Shown here: one piece after another, positions 34,280-43,526 of the stretch
Numbering within the stretch: position 1 is the stretch's first letter
Layout of the letters: every line of letters begins with the position of its first letter
NCBI RefSeq assembly: GCF_900112365.1
Contig: NZ_FOLQ01000026.1
Coordinates: 1 to 57,727, forward strand
Direction: 5' to 3'
Source: Spirosoma endophyticum
Lineage (GTDB): Bacteria > Bacteroidota > Bacteroidia > Cytophagales > Spirosomataceae
DNA length: 57,727 nucleotides
Translations under genes and position numbers: made by a program
The notes under the pieces: model-generated
Told to the model about the DNA's origin: nothing
The model's input: the letters and a program-made list of their open reading frames with translations, nothing else
The model's database searches: none

Positions 34280-35920
34280 CTATTGAATTTTAGGCTCTAC
34301 CCAAAGGGCCGTGAAACAGGCGATTATAATCAGTAGCCAGGCCCAGTTTGGTAATTGGGCCGTGACGTTTCGTTCAAGTCGTTCCTGCATCAACTGATTT
34401 TGCGAGTGCGTCAATAGAAACCGACTAACGATCGCCTGACCTGCCATAGGATCGGTCGGCTTTAATGCATTAACATACATAGCGAGCGAATCCTGAATCG
34501 GTTGCCAGCCCGCTTGTCCGAATGAAGATATCCCCTCTGCTGACCGGGCGTTAATGGGTGAGTAACTTAACCGGAGCGTGTCCTTGCCGACCCGTATAGT
34601 CCGCGCTCGCGTATCGGCATTGTTGACGTAAATCCGTTGCTGAAGACCACTATATACGGGTGCGTTCACCTGAACTGTATTCTTGTCTGACTGAGATAAT
34701 TGGGCCAGAACAGCCATCCACACTCGGTTATACGTAAGACTATCACCACTGAGCGAAAGGGGAAAGGTTTCGCTCAGCAAACTGACGCCGATACGTCCGG
34801 TGGTGCGCTGAACAGCCATCGGATAGCCCGAAACGGGAAACTGGTTCAGGTTGTCAACCAGCCGATAGGGTAGGGCGTTTAGTCCGTTACTAATTGGCAC
34901 CAGGGCTTCGTTTGCTGTTTTCCGGGCCTGCCATTTACTCCCCAGCGCTTGGTTGATAGCCCGCAACTCAATTTCAGGATTGGTCAGGTTAATGAACAGC
35001 ACGGCCTTCCCATCGGCAACGGCTTTTCGAACGATAGCATTACCGGCATTGGCGGGCTCAGCCACAATAAGATCTGGCGTAGACGTCGCTGACTTACCAG
35101 CTTTATTAATATTGACACTGCTGCTTACATTCTTCGAAAGCGTTGCTGATAACTGAACTGTATGCCCATGTTTGCCCAACCAGTCGGCGAGGGTTTTACT
35201 TTCAAAATCAGGGTTGCTGAGCACAAATTGCACTTTGAGTGGCTCGGTGGCTCGGGTAAAAAAACGAATTGTATCAAGTGTTGTCGACGCGCCGAGCACT
35301 AAATCGGTCTGACTACGTCCTCGCGCAAAGGCTGGAAATTGGAGATCAAACGTATTATTTCCTTCATGCAACGCAACGCTGTCCAGGGTTTGGCGACCAA
35401 ACCGAATTTTGAGCAATTGTTCCTTCGCTGATCGAATACGGCCCGTTACGTGTTGCATCTCCCCTTGCCGAACGATTCCTTTCCATTGAATTTCCTCCAA
35501 GTGATCGGGTTGATTGTAGGGCACCCACTGCACGGCTGAATTACTCAATTGGGTAAGTGTTTCCGTTGGGAAATCCTGTCCCAAGAGCGTTACTGAATCA
35601 TAGGCAGCGGTCAGCGCACGACTTGTGAAGCTGTCTTTAATATGTAAGCTATCTTTTATTTGCCGGGCAAACGTAGCAGGAACCTCATCGCCAATTAGTA
35701 ATGCGTGGTTAGTCGGTTGAGCTATTGGCCAATGAATTTGCAGGAAGTAGCCAGTCACAACCAGCCACAGAAGTACATTTAATCCACCTTTGACCCATTT
35801 TCTTCCAATCGACAGCGATTGATTGCGCGCAAGAAGCCAGAGTTGAGTGATCAGTAAAATCAGCAACGCAAGCGCGATAAGCCAGGTAATCGAATTGGTC
35901 CAGTTTACAGTTGTTTGCAT
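34280..35920 (-). CDS. BatA-like membrane protein, last gene of the MoxR operon
   Basis: 546 residues from the ATG at 35920; a 12-residue longer frame reaches 35956. Two N-terminal transmembrane segments (about 10-32 and 42-60), a large extracytoplasmic region rich in beta strands, and a final transmembrane helix (WAWLLIIIACFTALWVEPK). This layout is like BatA/DUF4159-associated proteins in MoxR clusters. A class I glutamine-amidotransferase-like or VWA domain was looked for and not seen. It is last of six genes on the minus strand, 70 bp after the DUF4175-like gene. Confidence 0.6.
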   Translation of the reverse strand: MQTTVNWTNSITWLIALALLILLITQLWLLARNQSLSIGRKWVKGGLNVLLWLVVTGYFLQIHWPIAQPTNHALLIGDEVPATFARQIKDSLHIKDSFTSRALTAAYDSVTLLGQDFPTETLTQLSNSAVQWVPYNQPDHLEEIQWKGIVRQGEMQHVTGRIRSAKEQLLKIRFGRQTLDSVALHEGNNTFDLQFPAFARGRSQTDLVLGASTTLDTIRFFTRATEPLKVQFVLSNPDFESKTLADWLGKHGHTVQLSATLSKNVSSSVNINKAGKSATSTPDLIVAEPANAGNAIVRKAVADGKAVLFINLTNPEIELRAINQALGSKWQARKTANEALVPISNGLNALPYRLVDNLNQFPVSGYPMAVQRTTGRIGVSLLSETFPLSLSGDSLTYNRVWMAVLAQLSQSDKNTVQVNAPVYSGLQQRIYVNNADTRARTIRVGKDTLRLSYSPINARSAEGISSFGQAGWQPIQDSLAMYVNALKPTDPMAGQAIVSRFLLTHSQNQLMQERLERNVTAQLPNWAWLLIIIACFTALWVEPKIQ

Positions 35921-35990
35921 GAGAAGTGTTAATGGGCACGTACCGGGCTGGCGCATCAGTCAGAGACTATGCCGAACAAGGCCGAGCTGT

Positions 35991-38243
35991 CTATTTCAAC
36001 TTCCGCCAGAAGGTCTGTTGCAGCGTGCGGTCACTGACGTAGGCCGGACCAGTACGTTCCGCTGCACCCGCCAGGGCATATAATTTCGTTTTCAATTGTG
36101 TTTTTTCTGTAACCGAAAGCGACTTGCCGCCCGCCAATTTTTGCAGTGAGGCCAGCACCGCCCAGTTTTGAAGGCCACTATTCACTACGTTATTCGCCAG
36201 CGCGTTACCAAGTTGTTGTAGCGTAAGTCGTTGCCTGTTGTTGAGGGTAGGCAAATCCACATATCCCAAAGATTCGGCAGCCAATAACTCGATTTGATGC
36301 TGGCTGAACGTCCGCTCCTGACTAAACGTCGGGCTTACGTTAGTCAACTCACCCGTAAGCCGTGTTTCCAATTCCTTGATTGGCGGGGGATCGAAGCCGG
36401 TTTTCTTGACATACGACCGGGCTTTCTGCTGCGATAATTTCAAGTATTCCAGGGCTTTCTGCTCAAACGGAAGGGCTTTTTCCGGTTCGTACATCCGCAG
36501 ATTTAACTCCGATTGCCACATATTTTCGAGCGCCATTTTCAATAATGATCGTGTAGACTGCTCATGGAACGTATTTGTTTCGGCGTCATCGTGCGAGTGA
36601 ATGTATTGCTCCATCAGAGCTGCCACAGGATCTTTGCCATCATTTGAGCCTCCTCCGCTCCCGTGGCTATGACCAGCATGGTCGTGTCCTCCCGTGGTTG
36701 CAGCAGCCCTTGTACTTGGGTCACCTTCGCCTTCATCGTGCTTGTGCATATACTGTTGCATAGCCGCAAAACCCACCACGGGGTCTCCGTCCCGGTCGGT
36801 TGGGAGCGCATCCCCTCCACCAATTGATTTCTCAAACTCTTCACCCAGGAATTGTCCGTACCGTAGGCGCAGCGCTTTCTGGTCGAAACCAATTTCGTTC
36901 GATTGACTCTTGAAGGCATGAGTGGTATTGCCTCCCTTCTCGGTCATTTTTTTACGGCCCGCGATCAGTTTCTCCGTATCAATAATTATCTGGCGCTGGC
37001 TTCGGAAGTACTCGGGCATGATGTTCACGGCCATTGTTGCCAACTCACTTTCTTCAACCTGCGTCGTGTCTTTGTATACCACGAAATACGTATCCGATTT
37101 CGTGAAATTTGGCTCGGGCTGGCGGTTATCGAACGCGGCCCAGTAGTAATACAGCTCGTCGCCGGGAGCAAATTTCAGCTCTTTCAGATCAAGGGTTTTG
37201 GTAACCCGGGATTCTTTGAAATTTGCCTGACTTAAGGGCATTTTGATTTCCCGAAACTTGACATTCTCGCCTGAGCCACGTGCTACAGTGGCTACAATAA
37301 AGCACTGCGAGACGCTGAAATCGTCGGACATCTTAGCTGCGATATTTAACGTCTTTGGGTCTTTCAGGTAATGGTAACGGTATAACTCCTTCGACTCCGG
37401 TTCAATTTTAGGCGCTAGATCAGGTTTGGCTTCTAGTCGGTAAAAGTCTGACTGATAGACGACTGAATCTTTTTCGTTCTTTCGATGCCAATACGCTTTG
37501 ATGGCATACAGCCCGGAGTTAATCAGCTTGTCCTGATACGTAAAGCCATCGCCTGTTGACCGAAAGGCTAATTCCTGCCCCTTGCTATTCACTAACCGCA
37601 CCAGCACCTGCTGATTGGTATTGAACCGCACGTTCCACGAAAGATCCGAGCCAACAATAGTCGACGCATTTAAATTGGCCGAATTAATGACCGGAAGACG
37701 TGTGTAGGCCGGCGGTTGAACTTTTAACTCCGCCGATTGGAAAACTGGAGCCTGAGGTTTCGCTTCCGGGATAAATGCCGCCAGAAAACCTTTCTTTTTG
37801 GGACTTTCCAACGTATCGTTTTGCAGCAGAGGATACCCGTAATGAATCCCCAGTGCAGCCAGCAGAACCAGACTATATAAGCCCACTTTCGATAGGAAAA
37901 CGAGCGGAATACTGACATGACTTATCTGGTCATTCAGCCGGTCGAGTTGTAATTGTTCTGCCAGATTGAGTTGCGGCTTCGTCAGTAGGGGCAAGCTGTA
38001 TTCCACATCGCCAACGGTTTTGTGGATAAGTTGAATGGCCTGCGGTTTTTTGTCCTGATAAAGCCGGTTCAAAAAGGCAACTAGTCCAAACCCAAGCAAA
38101 CCCGCAACAATCGGCCAGATGGAGGGGCCTGTAAATGTTGCGGTTAACAGGTATAATGATGCAGCTACCAATACGCAGCGCAGCAGCGCGTTGGCGTAGA
38201 GTTGATACGTAACCGACGATATAAGGCGCTTCAGTTCGTTCAT
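35991..38243 (-). CDS. DUF4175-like large membrane protein
   Basis: 750 residues. Two or three transmembrane segments near the N terminus (about 18-60 and 122-142), then a long extracytoplasmic part. Around residues 500-550 there is a His/Gly/Asp-rich stretch (MHKHDEGEGDPSTRAAATTG and GGHDHAGHSHGSGGGSNDG) that looks like a metal-binding linker. The rest is helical, charged. Proteins of this size follow BatA-like genes in Bacteroidota MoxR clusters. Overlaps the BatA-like gene by 4 bp. Confidence 0.65.
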   Translation of the reverse strand: MNELKRLISSVTYQLYANALLRCVLVAASLYLLTATFTGPSIWPIVAGLLGFGLVAFLNRLYQDKKPQAIQLIHKTVGDVEYSLPLLTKPQLNLAEQLQLDRLNDQISHVSIPLVFLSKVGLYSLVLLAALGIHYGYPLLQNDTLESPKKKGFLAAFIPEAKPQAPVFQSAELKVQPPAYTRLPVINSANLNASTIVGSDLSWNVRFNTNQQVLVRLVNSKGQELAFRSTGDGFTYQDKLINSGLYAIKAYWHRKNEKDSVVYQSDFYRLEAKPDLAPKIEPESKELYRYHYLKDPKTLNIAAKMSDDFSVSQCFIVATVARGSGENVKFREIKMPLSQANFKESRVTKTLDLKELKFAPGDELYYYWAAFDNRQPEPNFTKSDTYFVVYKDTTQVEESELATMAVNIMPEYFRSQRQIIIDTEKLIAGRKKMTEKGGNTTHAFKSQSNEIGFDQKALRLRYGQFLGEEFEKSIGGGDALPTDRDGDPVVGFAAMQQYMHKHDEGEGDPSTRAAATTGGHDHAGHSHGSGGGSNDGKDPVAALMEQYIHSHDDAETNTFHEQSTRSLLKMALENMWQSELNLRMYEPEKALPFEQKALEYLKLSQQKARSYVKKTGFDPPPIKELETRLTGELTNVSPTFSQERTFSQHQIELLAAESLGYVDLPTLNNRQRLTLQQLGNALANNVVNSGLQNWAVLASLQKLAGGKSLSVTEKTQLKTKLYALAGAAERTGPAYVSDRTLQQTFWRKLK

Positions 38244-39433
38244 GCGTTTTTAGTTAAAGCAAGCCAGCGTTCGAGTACTAATAAAACGACAAATGCCAGC
38301 AACAGCGCATTGTTCAACCCCGCCTGTTGCTGCGTAGTGGGTTTCGTTGAGGTCACAAATAAGGTTTTTAACCCTTGCTGACTCAGCGGTTGGTAGATTG
38401 TTTTCAGGCCGTAATGGCGGATGAGCTGTTCGCCCAGCCACTCCGGCAACTGCCCGCTTTCAACACGTTCCGATGTTTGGGGCGTCAACGTTTCGTTGGT
38501 GAAAATGACGTTGGAACTAGCCAGCGGTTGCTTAACGCCCGAAACAACATAAAGAGTTTTTGCAGAGGTTTTTGTGGGTAGTTGATCCGTTAAAACCCAG
38601 CTATATTGCTGATCTGGCGACGATTTTTCGCCACTAGTTAGGTCGAGATCATATACATCCGTTAAGGCTGCGAGCGCTGCTTTAACGGTTTGTCGCTCCT
38701 GAGTGTTTTTGTATGCGAGCGACGTAGGGATCGGGCCCATTTGTACTGGGGCAGACTGAAACTTAAGTGCTGGGTCTAATGCAACACTACTCGTCAGCTT
38801 ACCTGCCTGATTAACAAAAAGTTTTTTGTTGTTTTTTACGGCCAGGTAGGGGCGTGGCTGCTGGGTTGAATCCAGTAACGTATGAAGCTGGAATCGCGCA
38901 GGCACCGTGATGGCCGGTACGTTGGCTAATGCCTGATTATTGATGAGGTACAGATGCAGATCCGTGTTTTTCGTATCCAGCGTATTGATTGCCGTTTGTA
39001 AGCTGAGCGCGTTAAACGTAGCAGAATTCTGGCCAGGCGTAAATTGATCAGTTACCGGCTCCATTTGATTATCAGCCCAAATAACACGGTCGCCTTTTTT
39101 GAGGGCTTCAGCTAGCTCAAACCTGAAGTTATTGGCAACGGACGTACTGGGCTGCACCAAGTGCACTTTCTGAATCGTGGGTGGTTTATTGAACCAGTTC
39201 AGGATGGGTTGAGCGAGTAAAATCGCGAGTAACACCAGCAGCAAGCACCGAACAAGTAACAGGAAAATATTATCAAGTCGCAAACCACGGCTCTGCTGCT
39301 GTTGCTTTTCGATGAGCCATTGAGTAGCTGCCCAGGGCAGGAGTTTTCCCTGCTTCTGGTGCCAGAAGTGAATGACCACTGGAACTATTACGGCCAGGGT
39401 ACCCCACAACAATAAAGGCTCGATAAATTGCAT
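38240..39433 (-). CDS. BatA-domain membrane protein
   Basis: 397 residues. The N-terminal BatA pattern is plain: FIEPLLLWGTLAVIVPVVIHFWHQKQGK, then LDNIFLLLVRCLLLVLLAILLAQPIL, and a C-terminal helix (LLLAFVVLLVLERWLAL). Such proteins accompany MoxR/DUF58 genes and are thought to act with them in the envelope. A VWA metal site is not visible. Overlaps the DUF4175-like gene at its 3' end and starts 1-2 bp after the DUF58 stop, so tight operon. Confidence 0.75.
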   Translation of the reverse strand: MQFIEPLLLWGTLAVIVPVVIHFWHQKQGKLLPWAATQWLIEKQQQQSRGLRLDNIFLLLVRCLLLVLLAILLAQPILNWFNKPPTIQKVHLVQPSTSVANNFRFELAEALKKGDRVIWADNQMEPVTDQFTPGQNSATFNALSLQTAINTLDTKNTDLHLYLINNQALANVPAITVPARFQLHTLLDSTQQPRPYLAVKNNKKLFVNQAGKLTSSVALDPALKFQSAPVQMGPIPTSLAYKNTQERQTVKAALAALTDVYDLDLTSGEKSSPDQQYSWVLTDQLPTKTSAKTLYVVSGVKQPLASSNVIFTNETLTPQTSERVESGQLPEWLGEQLIRHYGLKTIYQPLSQQGLKTLFVTSTKPTTQQQAGLNNALLLAFVVLLVLERWLALTKNA

Positions 39434-39434
39434 A

Positions 39435-40286
39435 TTAACTCAACAAAAACTTTTTCAAAACAAGGGCCATCGGGTCGCTCAGGCGTGTCCGAATGAGCCG
39501 TACATGCGGGATACGTAAATTTTCTTCTAACGTAGCCAGATAATCCGTTGCCCGTTGCCGAACCGTATCCCGAATAGCCTCGGCCTGTAATTCAATTTCC
39601 TTGCCGGTTTCCAGATCCTGAAACCGGTAGAATCCATTCATCGAGAAATCCATTTCCTGATCACCCAATAGTTGGAAAATAACGATTTCGCGTCGCGGAC
39701 CGGCTATACTCTGAATGAGATTTACCCATTCGTCGTTGACCTGTAGAAAATCGGATGCGATAACGAGCATTTCGGCCTGCTTGCGGCTAAACTCCGGAAC
39801 AGCCGCTCGTTGACTCGTCCAGGCACCAGACGCCTGGGCATTTTCCAGCGTAGCCACGATCTTCTGAAAAGCTTGTTTTCCCGCTGGTACGGCCGTTTGT
39901 ACCGCTCCATCTTGCAAGGTATACAGGCTCAACTGATCGCTTTGACGATTGCCCAGATAGGCCAGCGATGCTAGCAAAATCTTGGCATACTGCAACCGGC
40001 TAACACCCGCTTCGGTGTAGTTCATTGAACCTGACAAATCGAGCAGAAACCGAATCTGCTGGTTGCTTTCGGTGGCCGATTCACGTACCAGATAGTGGCT
40101 GGTTTTGGCAAATAATTTCCAGTCAATACGTTTCGGATCGTCGCCCGGTGCGTAGTGCCGGAACTGCTCAAACTCCGTCCCGATGCCCGACCGCCGACTG
40201 GTTTGAATGCCCAACAACGACTCATCGCTGACCAGTTTACCAGCCAGTTGCAGGTTGTTGAGTTTGATTAGTTCAGTGATGAGCAT
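39435..40286 (-). CDS. DUF58 / von Willebrand-A-like protein
   Basis: 283 residues. DUF58 signature near residues 25-65: GTEFEQFRHYAPGDDPKRIDWKLFAKT, and a MIDAS-like DLSGSM (about residue 90), then LVIASDFL. The family works with MoxR AAA+ ATPases, probably in chaperone-like metal or complex assembly; cytosolic or peripheral. Operon partner of moxR, 83 bp downstream of its stop. Confidence 0.88.
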   Translation of the reverse strand: MLITELIKLNNLQLAGKLVSDESLLGIQTSRRSGIGTEFEQFRHYAPGDDPKRIDWKLFAKTSHYLVRESATESNQQIRFLLDLSGSMNYTEAGVSRLQYAKILLASLAYLGNRQSDQLSLYTLQDGAVQTAVPAGKQAFQKIVATLENAQASGAWTSQRAAVPEFSRKQAEMLVIASDFLQVNDEWVNLIQSIAGPRREIVIFQLLGDQEMDFSMNGFYRFQDLETGKEIELQAEAIRDTVRQRATDYLATLEENLRIPHVRLIRTRLSDPMALVLKKFLLS

Positions 40287-40369
40287 AAGCTTCGTGGTGA
40301 CTGGTTCTCAGTGAACTGATGCTACGGTAGATCTCCGTAAACCAACTACCGAAAATGAATACAGTAAAC

Positions 40370-41353
40370 CTATTTCACCGTATTGAGTAACTCCTGGATC
40401 ACCCGATCAGTCGTGATGCCCTCGGCTTCTGCCCGGAAATTGAGCGCAATCCGGTGCCGTAAAATCGGGTACGCCAGCGTCTGGATGTCTTCAGGAATAA
40501 CCGAGAACCGTTCGCTTAATACGGCACGGGCTTTGGCGCATAATACCAACGCCTGCCCGGCACGGGGTCCCGCTCCCCACTCGCCCCATTGCTTGACAAA
40601 GGCTGAGGGTGAACCATCCGGGCGCGATGCCCGAACAAGCCGGTTGATGTAGTCAATCAACTCTTCGCTGATGTGAACCTGCCGGGTCAAGGATTGCAGT
40701 TCGATAATGTCCTTATCTGAAAGGATAGTTTCCAACACCGGCCGCGACGTACCCGTTGTGCTTTTCAGTACGTTAAGTTCTTCCTCCTGCGATGGGTAAC
40801 TGAGCTTGATATACAGCAGAAAACGGTCTAGCTGCGCTTCGGGCAGCGGATACGTACCGGCCTGCTCGATGGGGTTCTGCGTGGCGATAATCAGGAAAGG
40901 TTTGGGCAGGGCGTAGTCATTTCCGCCGTAGGTAACCTTGTACTCCTGCATGGCTTCGAGCATGGCGGCCTGCGTTTTGGGCGGAGTCCGGTTAATCTCA
41001 TCGGCCAGCACGACGTTTGCAAAGATTGGTCCCTGGTTAAAAACGAAGACTTTACGACCTGTTTCATGATCATCTTCCAGAATCTCCGTTCCAACGATGT
41101 CGCCCGGCATAAGATCGGGGGTGAACTGAATGCGTTTGAAACGCATGGCCAGCGCATCCGACATGGTCTTCACCATCAGGGTTTTAGCAAGGCCAGGCAC
41201 CCCTTCGAGCAGGCAATGGCCACCGGCCAGGAGCGAAATAAGCACCTCATTGATAGCCTCCTGCTGCCCGACGATTACTTTGCCAATCTCTTTCCGTAGC
41301 TGGGGCAATTTCGCTACCAGCGCTTTGTAGTGGGTTAAATCTGTTGATTCCAA
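40370..41353 (-). CDS. MoxR-family AAA+ ATPase
   Basis: 327 residues. Walker A GVPGLAKT (about residue 51), Walker B VVLADEINR, sensor-1 region IIATQNPIEQAGTYPLPEAQLDRFLL, arginine-finger type residues around GPRAGQALVLCAKARA, lid domain after. The start codon is TTG at 41353; there is no in-frame ATG nearby upstream (stop five codons before). Acts as a chaperone with DUF58 or VWA partners. Strongly linked to the DUF58 gene downstream. Confidence 0.93.
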   Translation of the reverse strand: MESTDLTHYKALVAKLPQLRKEIGKVIVGQQEAINEVLISLLAGGHCLLEGVPGLAKTLMVKTMSDALAMRFKRIQFTPDLMPGDIVGTEILEDDHETGRKVFVFNQGPIFANVVLADEINRTPPKTQAAMLEAMQEYKVTYGGNDYALPKPFLIIATQNPIEQAGTYPLPEAQLDRFLLYIKLSYPSQEEELNVLKSTTGTSRPVLETILSDKDIIELQSLTRQVHISEELIDYINRLVRASRPDGSPSAFVKQWGEWGAGPRAGQALVLCAKARAVLSERFSVIPEDIQTLAYPILRHRIALNFRAEAEGITTDRVIQELLNTVK

Positions 41354-41381
41354 ACGTGTAATTTTTCAGGTTGTAGATGTT

Positions 41382-41454
41382 GATATGTGAAGTAGGATAT
41401 ATGAAGTGTGTATTACTGACCAAATCATACATCTTATATCATACTTCATATATT
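41382..41454. repeat. Inverted repeat, 29-nt arms, between DUF4159 and moxR
   Basis: Arms 41382-41410 and 41426-41454 pair at 23 of 29, AT-rich, built on ATATGAAGT words. It fills the gap between the moxR start and the DUF4159 stop. Confidence 0.65.
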
Positions 41455-42070
41455 AAGCTGTGAGCGCATACGTTACAATGTTGACGCCGAATTTGGTGTT
41501 GTCCTCGGCGAGAAATCGTTTATTTCGGAAATCGTAGTCCCACTCGCAGCCATAGTCTTTATTGCTGTAGAGCACACCAATACGGCCATTCACCATGATT
41601 GCTTTCAGATAGTCATGCACAAGGTCGTCGCCCCAGCCGTTCAACTCAAATGAGGTAGTCGGCGGACCTTCGTCAAACTTGAAAAAGCAGGTATAAATCG
41701 GGTGGTTATTCGGGATTTTCTGTAGTGCTTTCGGGCCAAAGGTGCGGGCCATTTCCTGCTCGAACGATTTGGCGAATAAGCCGTCAACATCGTGGTTACA
41801 GTCATCCACGAATACGAAGCCACCATTCTGAACGTAGCGTTTGAAATGATCGCGCTCCTGCCCCGAAAATTCAACTAATTTATGTCCGCTGAGGTAGCAG
41901 AATGGACTCTTGAACAGATCGGGGCTGTTCAATTGCACTACTTTTTCCTTCTGATCAATGGGTAGGGTGGTATACTCCACCAGTGAATGCAGGATGTTCG
42001 CTGGCATCCGCTGGTCAGTGTCCCAGTCGCCGGAAGTATATTGGATTCGAGTGAAAATAAATGGTTTCAA
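41453..42070 (-). CDS. DUF4159 domain protein, first gene of the MoxR operon
   Basis: 205 residues. Start codon TTG 42070, giving MKPFIFTRIQYTSGDWDTDQRMPANIL, the standard N terminus of DUF4159; no in-frame ATG fits. Further parts: GFVFVDDCNHDVDGLFAKSFE and GRIGVLYSNKDYGCEWDYD. It has a GATase-like fold without catalytic residues, according to general knowledge of the family. Function unknown, constant neighbour of MoxR/DUF58/BatA-like genes. The palindrome at 41382-41454 lies after its stop. Confidence 0.85.
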   Translation of the reverse strand: MKPFIFTRIQYTSGDWDTDQRMPANILHSLVEYTTLPIDQKEKVVQLNSPDLFKSPFCYLSGHKLVEFSGQERDHFKRYVQNGGFVFVDDCNHDVDGLFAKSFEQEMARTFGPKALQKIPNNHPIYTCFFKFDEGPPTTSFELNGWGDDLVHDYLKAIMVNGRIGVLYSNKDYGCEWDYDFRNKRFLAEDNTKFGVNIVTYALTA

Positions 42071-42115
42071 AAGAGGTTCGTTGAGAAGTGTTACTTGCGT
42101 ACTGCACGCAAAACG

Positions 42116-42628
42116 TCAGGTCACGTTCAATGGTTTCTCCATGACGAAGTCTTCCATTAAGAAGCCATCACCAATATCAATTGTTTCATTATCAATCACG
42201 TTGAATCCCATACGTTCGTAAAACTGAATCGCTTTATTATACCGGTTTACGTTCAGGGAAACTGTTGAATTTCTGTGCTCAGCGGCTAACTCGGCCACTT
42301 TGTCAATCAATAACCGACCAACCCCTTTTCCCTGGCTGGCGGGCAGCAGGTATATCTTGTGTATCTTGGTTTTAGACTGACTTTTATAATCGAACTCGTA
42401 CGAAACATAGCCTAAATACGCCTTACTATCGGTTTCCTGAGCCAATAGGAACACGTGTTTTTGCTCACTAATCTGCCTTTTCAACGAATCAAGACTATAC
42501 ATCATGTCCAGCATATAACGAATCTGTGCAGGCGACAGAATTTCCCCGAACGTAGTAGGCCAGGTTTGGTACGCTATATCCCGAATAATCGGTAACTCCT
42601 GGTCAGTAGCTTGGATAACTGTAATCAT
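42116..42628 (-). CDS. GNAT family N-acetyltransferase
   Basis: 170 residues. Acetyl-CoA-binding motif A is visible as YLLPASQGKGVGRLLIDK (Q-x-x-G-x-G), followed by VSLNVNRYNKAIQFYERMGF. Cytoplasmic acetylation of a small molecule or protein; substrate not predictable. Tandem with another GNAT gene 27 bp upstream; the two are not close in sequence and thus not a recent duplication. Confidence 0.9.
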   Translation of the reverse strand: MITVIQATDQELPIIRDIAYQTWPTTFGEILSPAQIRYMLDMMYSLDSLKRQISEQKHVFLLAQETDSKAYLGYVSYEFDYKSQSKTKIHKIYLLPASQGKGVGRLLIDKVAELAAEHRNSTVSLNVNRYNKAIQFYERMGFNVIDNETIDIGDGFLMEDFVMEKPLNVT

Positions 42629-42655
42629 TGATTGTTACTCAATAACGTATCGGAA

Positions 42656-43180
42656 TCAGCTGCTGTAGCCAAAACCGGGCTTGGTCCAGGCCATGAGCAG
42701 GCTATTCTCAAAGGAGCCGTCCACATTCCTGGTTTTATTTTTCATTCGACCTTCCTGTACAAACCCCAGGCTATGATAAAGCCCAATTGATTTTTGATTG
42801 GATGCTCTTGATTCAAGTTCTATTCGGCCTACCTCTGGAAACGTTTGCTGCACTTCTTCCAGAAATGAACGAAAGAGCATTTTGCCGACGCCTTTCCCTT
42901 GATAGTCAGGATGAACGGCAATCGTTAGTCCTGTCAATACGTGGTCGAAAATGAGTAACCCATATTTCGAAGCATGTATTCCGGCAACGATTTGATTCGT
43001 CACATCCATCGCAACCAGCATCAATCCCTGACTCTCGATTGTACAGAACAGGTTGTCAACGTATTGCTCTGTTATTTCAGGTTCTGTACGGGCAATCCCC
43101 TGACTAACCCGAGCAACGTGCCGATGTAATTCAATAATCGCTTTTTTGTCTTCAACGACTGCCTTCCGAATAATGACCAT
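42656..43180 (-). CDS. GNAT family N-acetyltransferase
   Basis: 174 residues from ATG 43180 (four extra residues if 43192). Motif A: VHPDYQGKGVGKMLFRSFL; motif B: ESRASNQKSIGLYHSLGF, followed by VQEGRMKNK, a pattern common in RimI-like enzymes. Substrate unknown. Shares a 27-bp gap with the GNAT gene downstream and is probably cotranscribed. Confidence 0.9.
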   Translation of the reverse strand: MVIIRKAVVEDKKAIIELHRHVARVSQGIARTEPEITEQYVDNLFCTIESQGLMLVAMDVTNQIVAGIHASKYGLLIFDHVLTGLTIAVHPDYQGKGVGKMLFRSFLEEVQQTFPEVGRIELESRASNQKSIGLYHSLGFVQEGRMKNKTRNVDGSFENSLLMAWTKPGFGYSS

Positions 43181-43526
43181 ATCAATTCGCAATTATTGCC
43201 ATGGCACGTTTTATAGGGAAAAACATTGCAGAGAAAAGCTTCATTAGCTGACTGCTTGCTAGACTTTTAGACCTAAAAATTCATGTTATTTTGGAATATG
43301 GCCTTTTTGTTTAGCTAAAGTCAAACTCATTGTTAACAAATCTTATTCCGCCAGAACTCAATTTTAGCCAATAAACAAGCACTGAAAGGACCTGAACCCT
43401 AAGTTAAATATTCCTTATGTGGTAATTTTATATTTGCATTAATATTATAAAACTTTATTAAAATCATCCATAAAGTAAGACATATCCAATACTGCTTAAA
43501 TTCATGGATGATTGTATCGCTATTCC
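43181..43526. other. Gap with a 10-bp inverted repeat
   Basis: AT-rich, no gene seen. AATCATCCAT at 43462-43471 and its complement at 43504-43513 form a weak terminator candidate for the tldE copy ending at 43527. A TATATTTG on the plus strand has no gene downstream and is likely chance. Confidence 0.45.

Noticed and set aside
42116..43180. Toxin-antitoxin reading of the two GNAT genes
   Set aside because: Both are full-length GNAT enzymes with no DUF1778-like antitoxin partner; they look like ordinary acetyltransferases.
43430..43437. TATATTTG promoter-like site on the plus strand
   Set aside because: No gene lies downstream on the plus strand.
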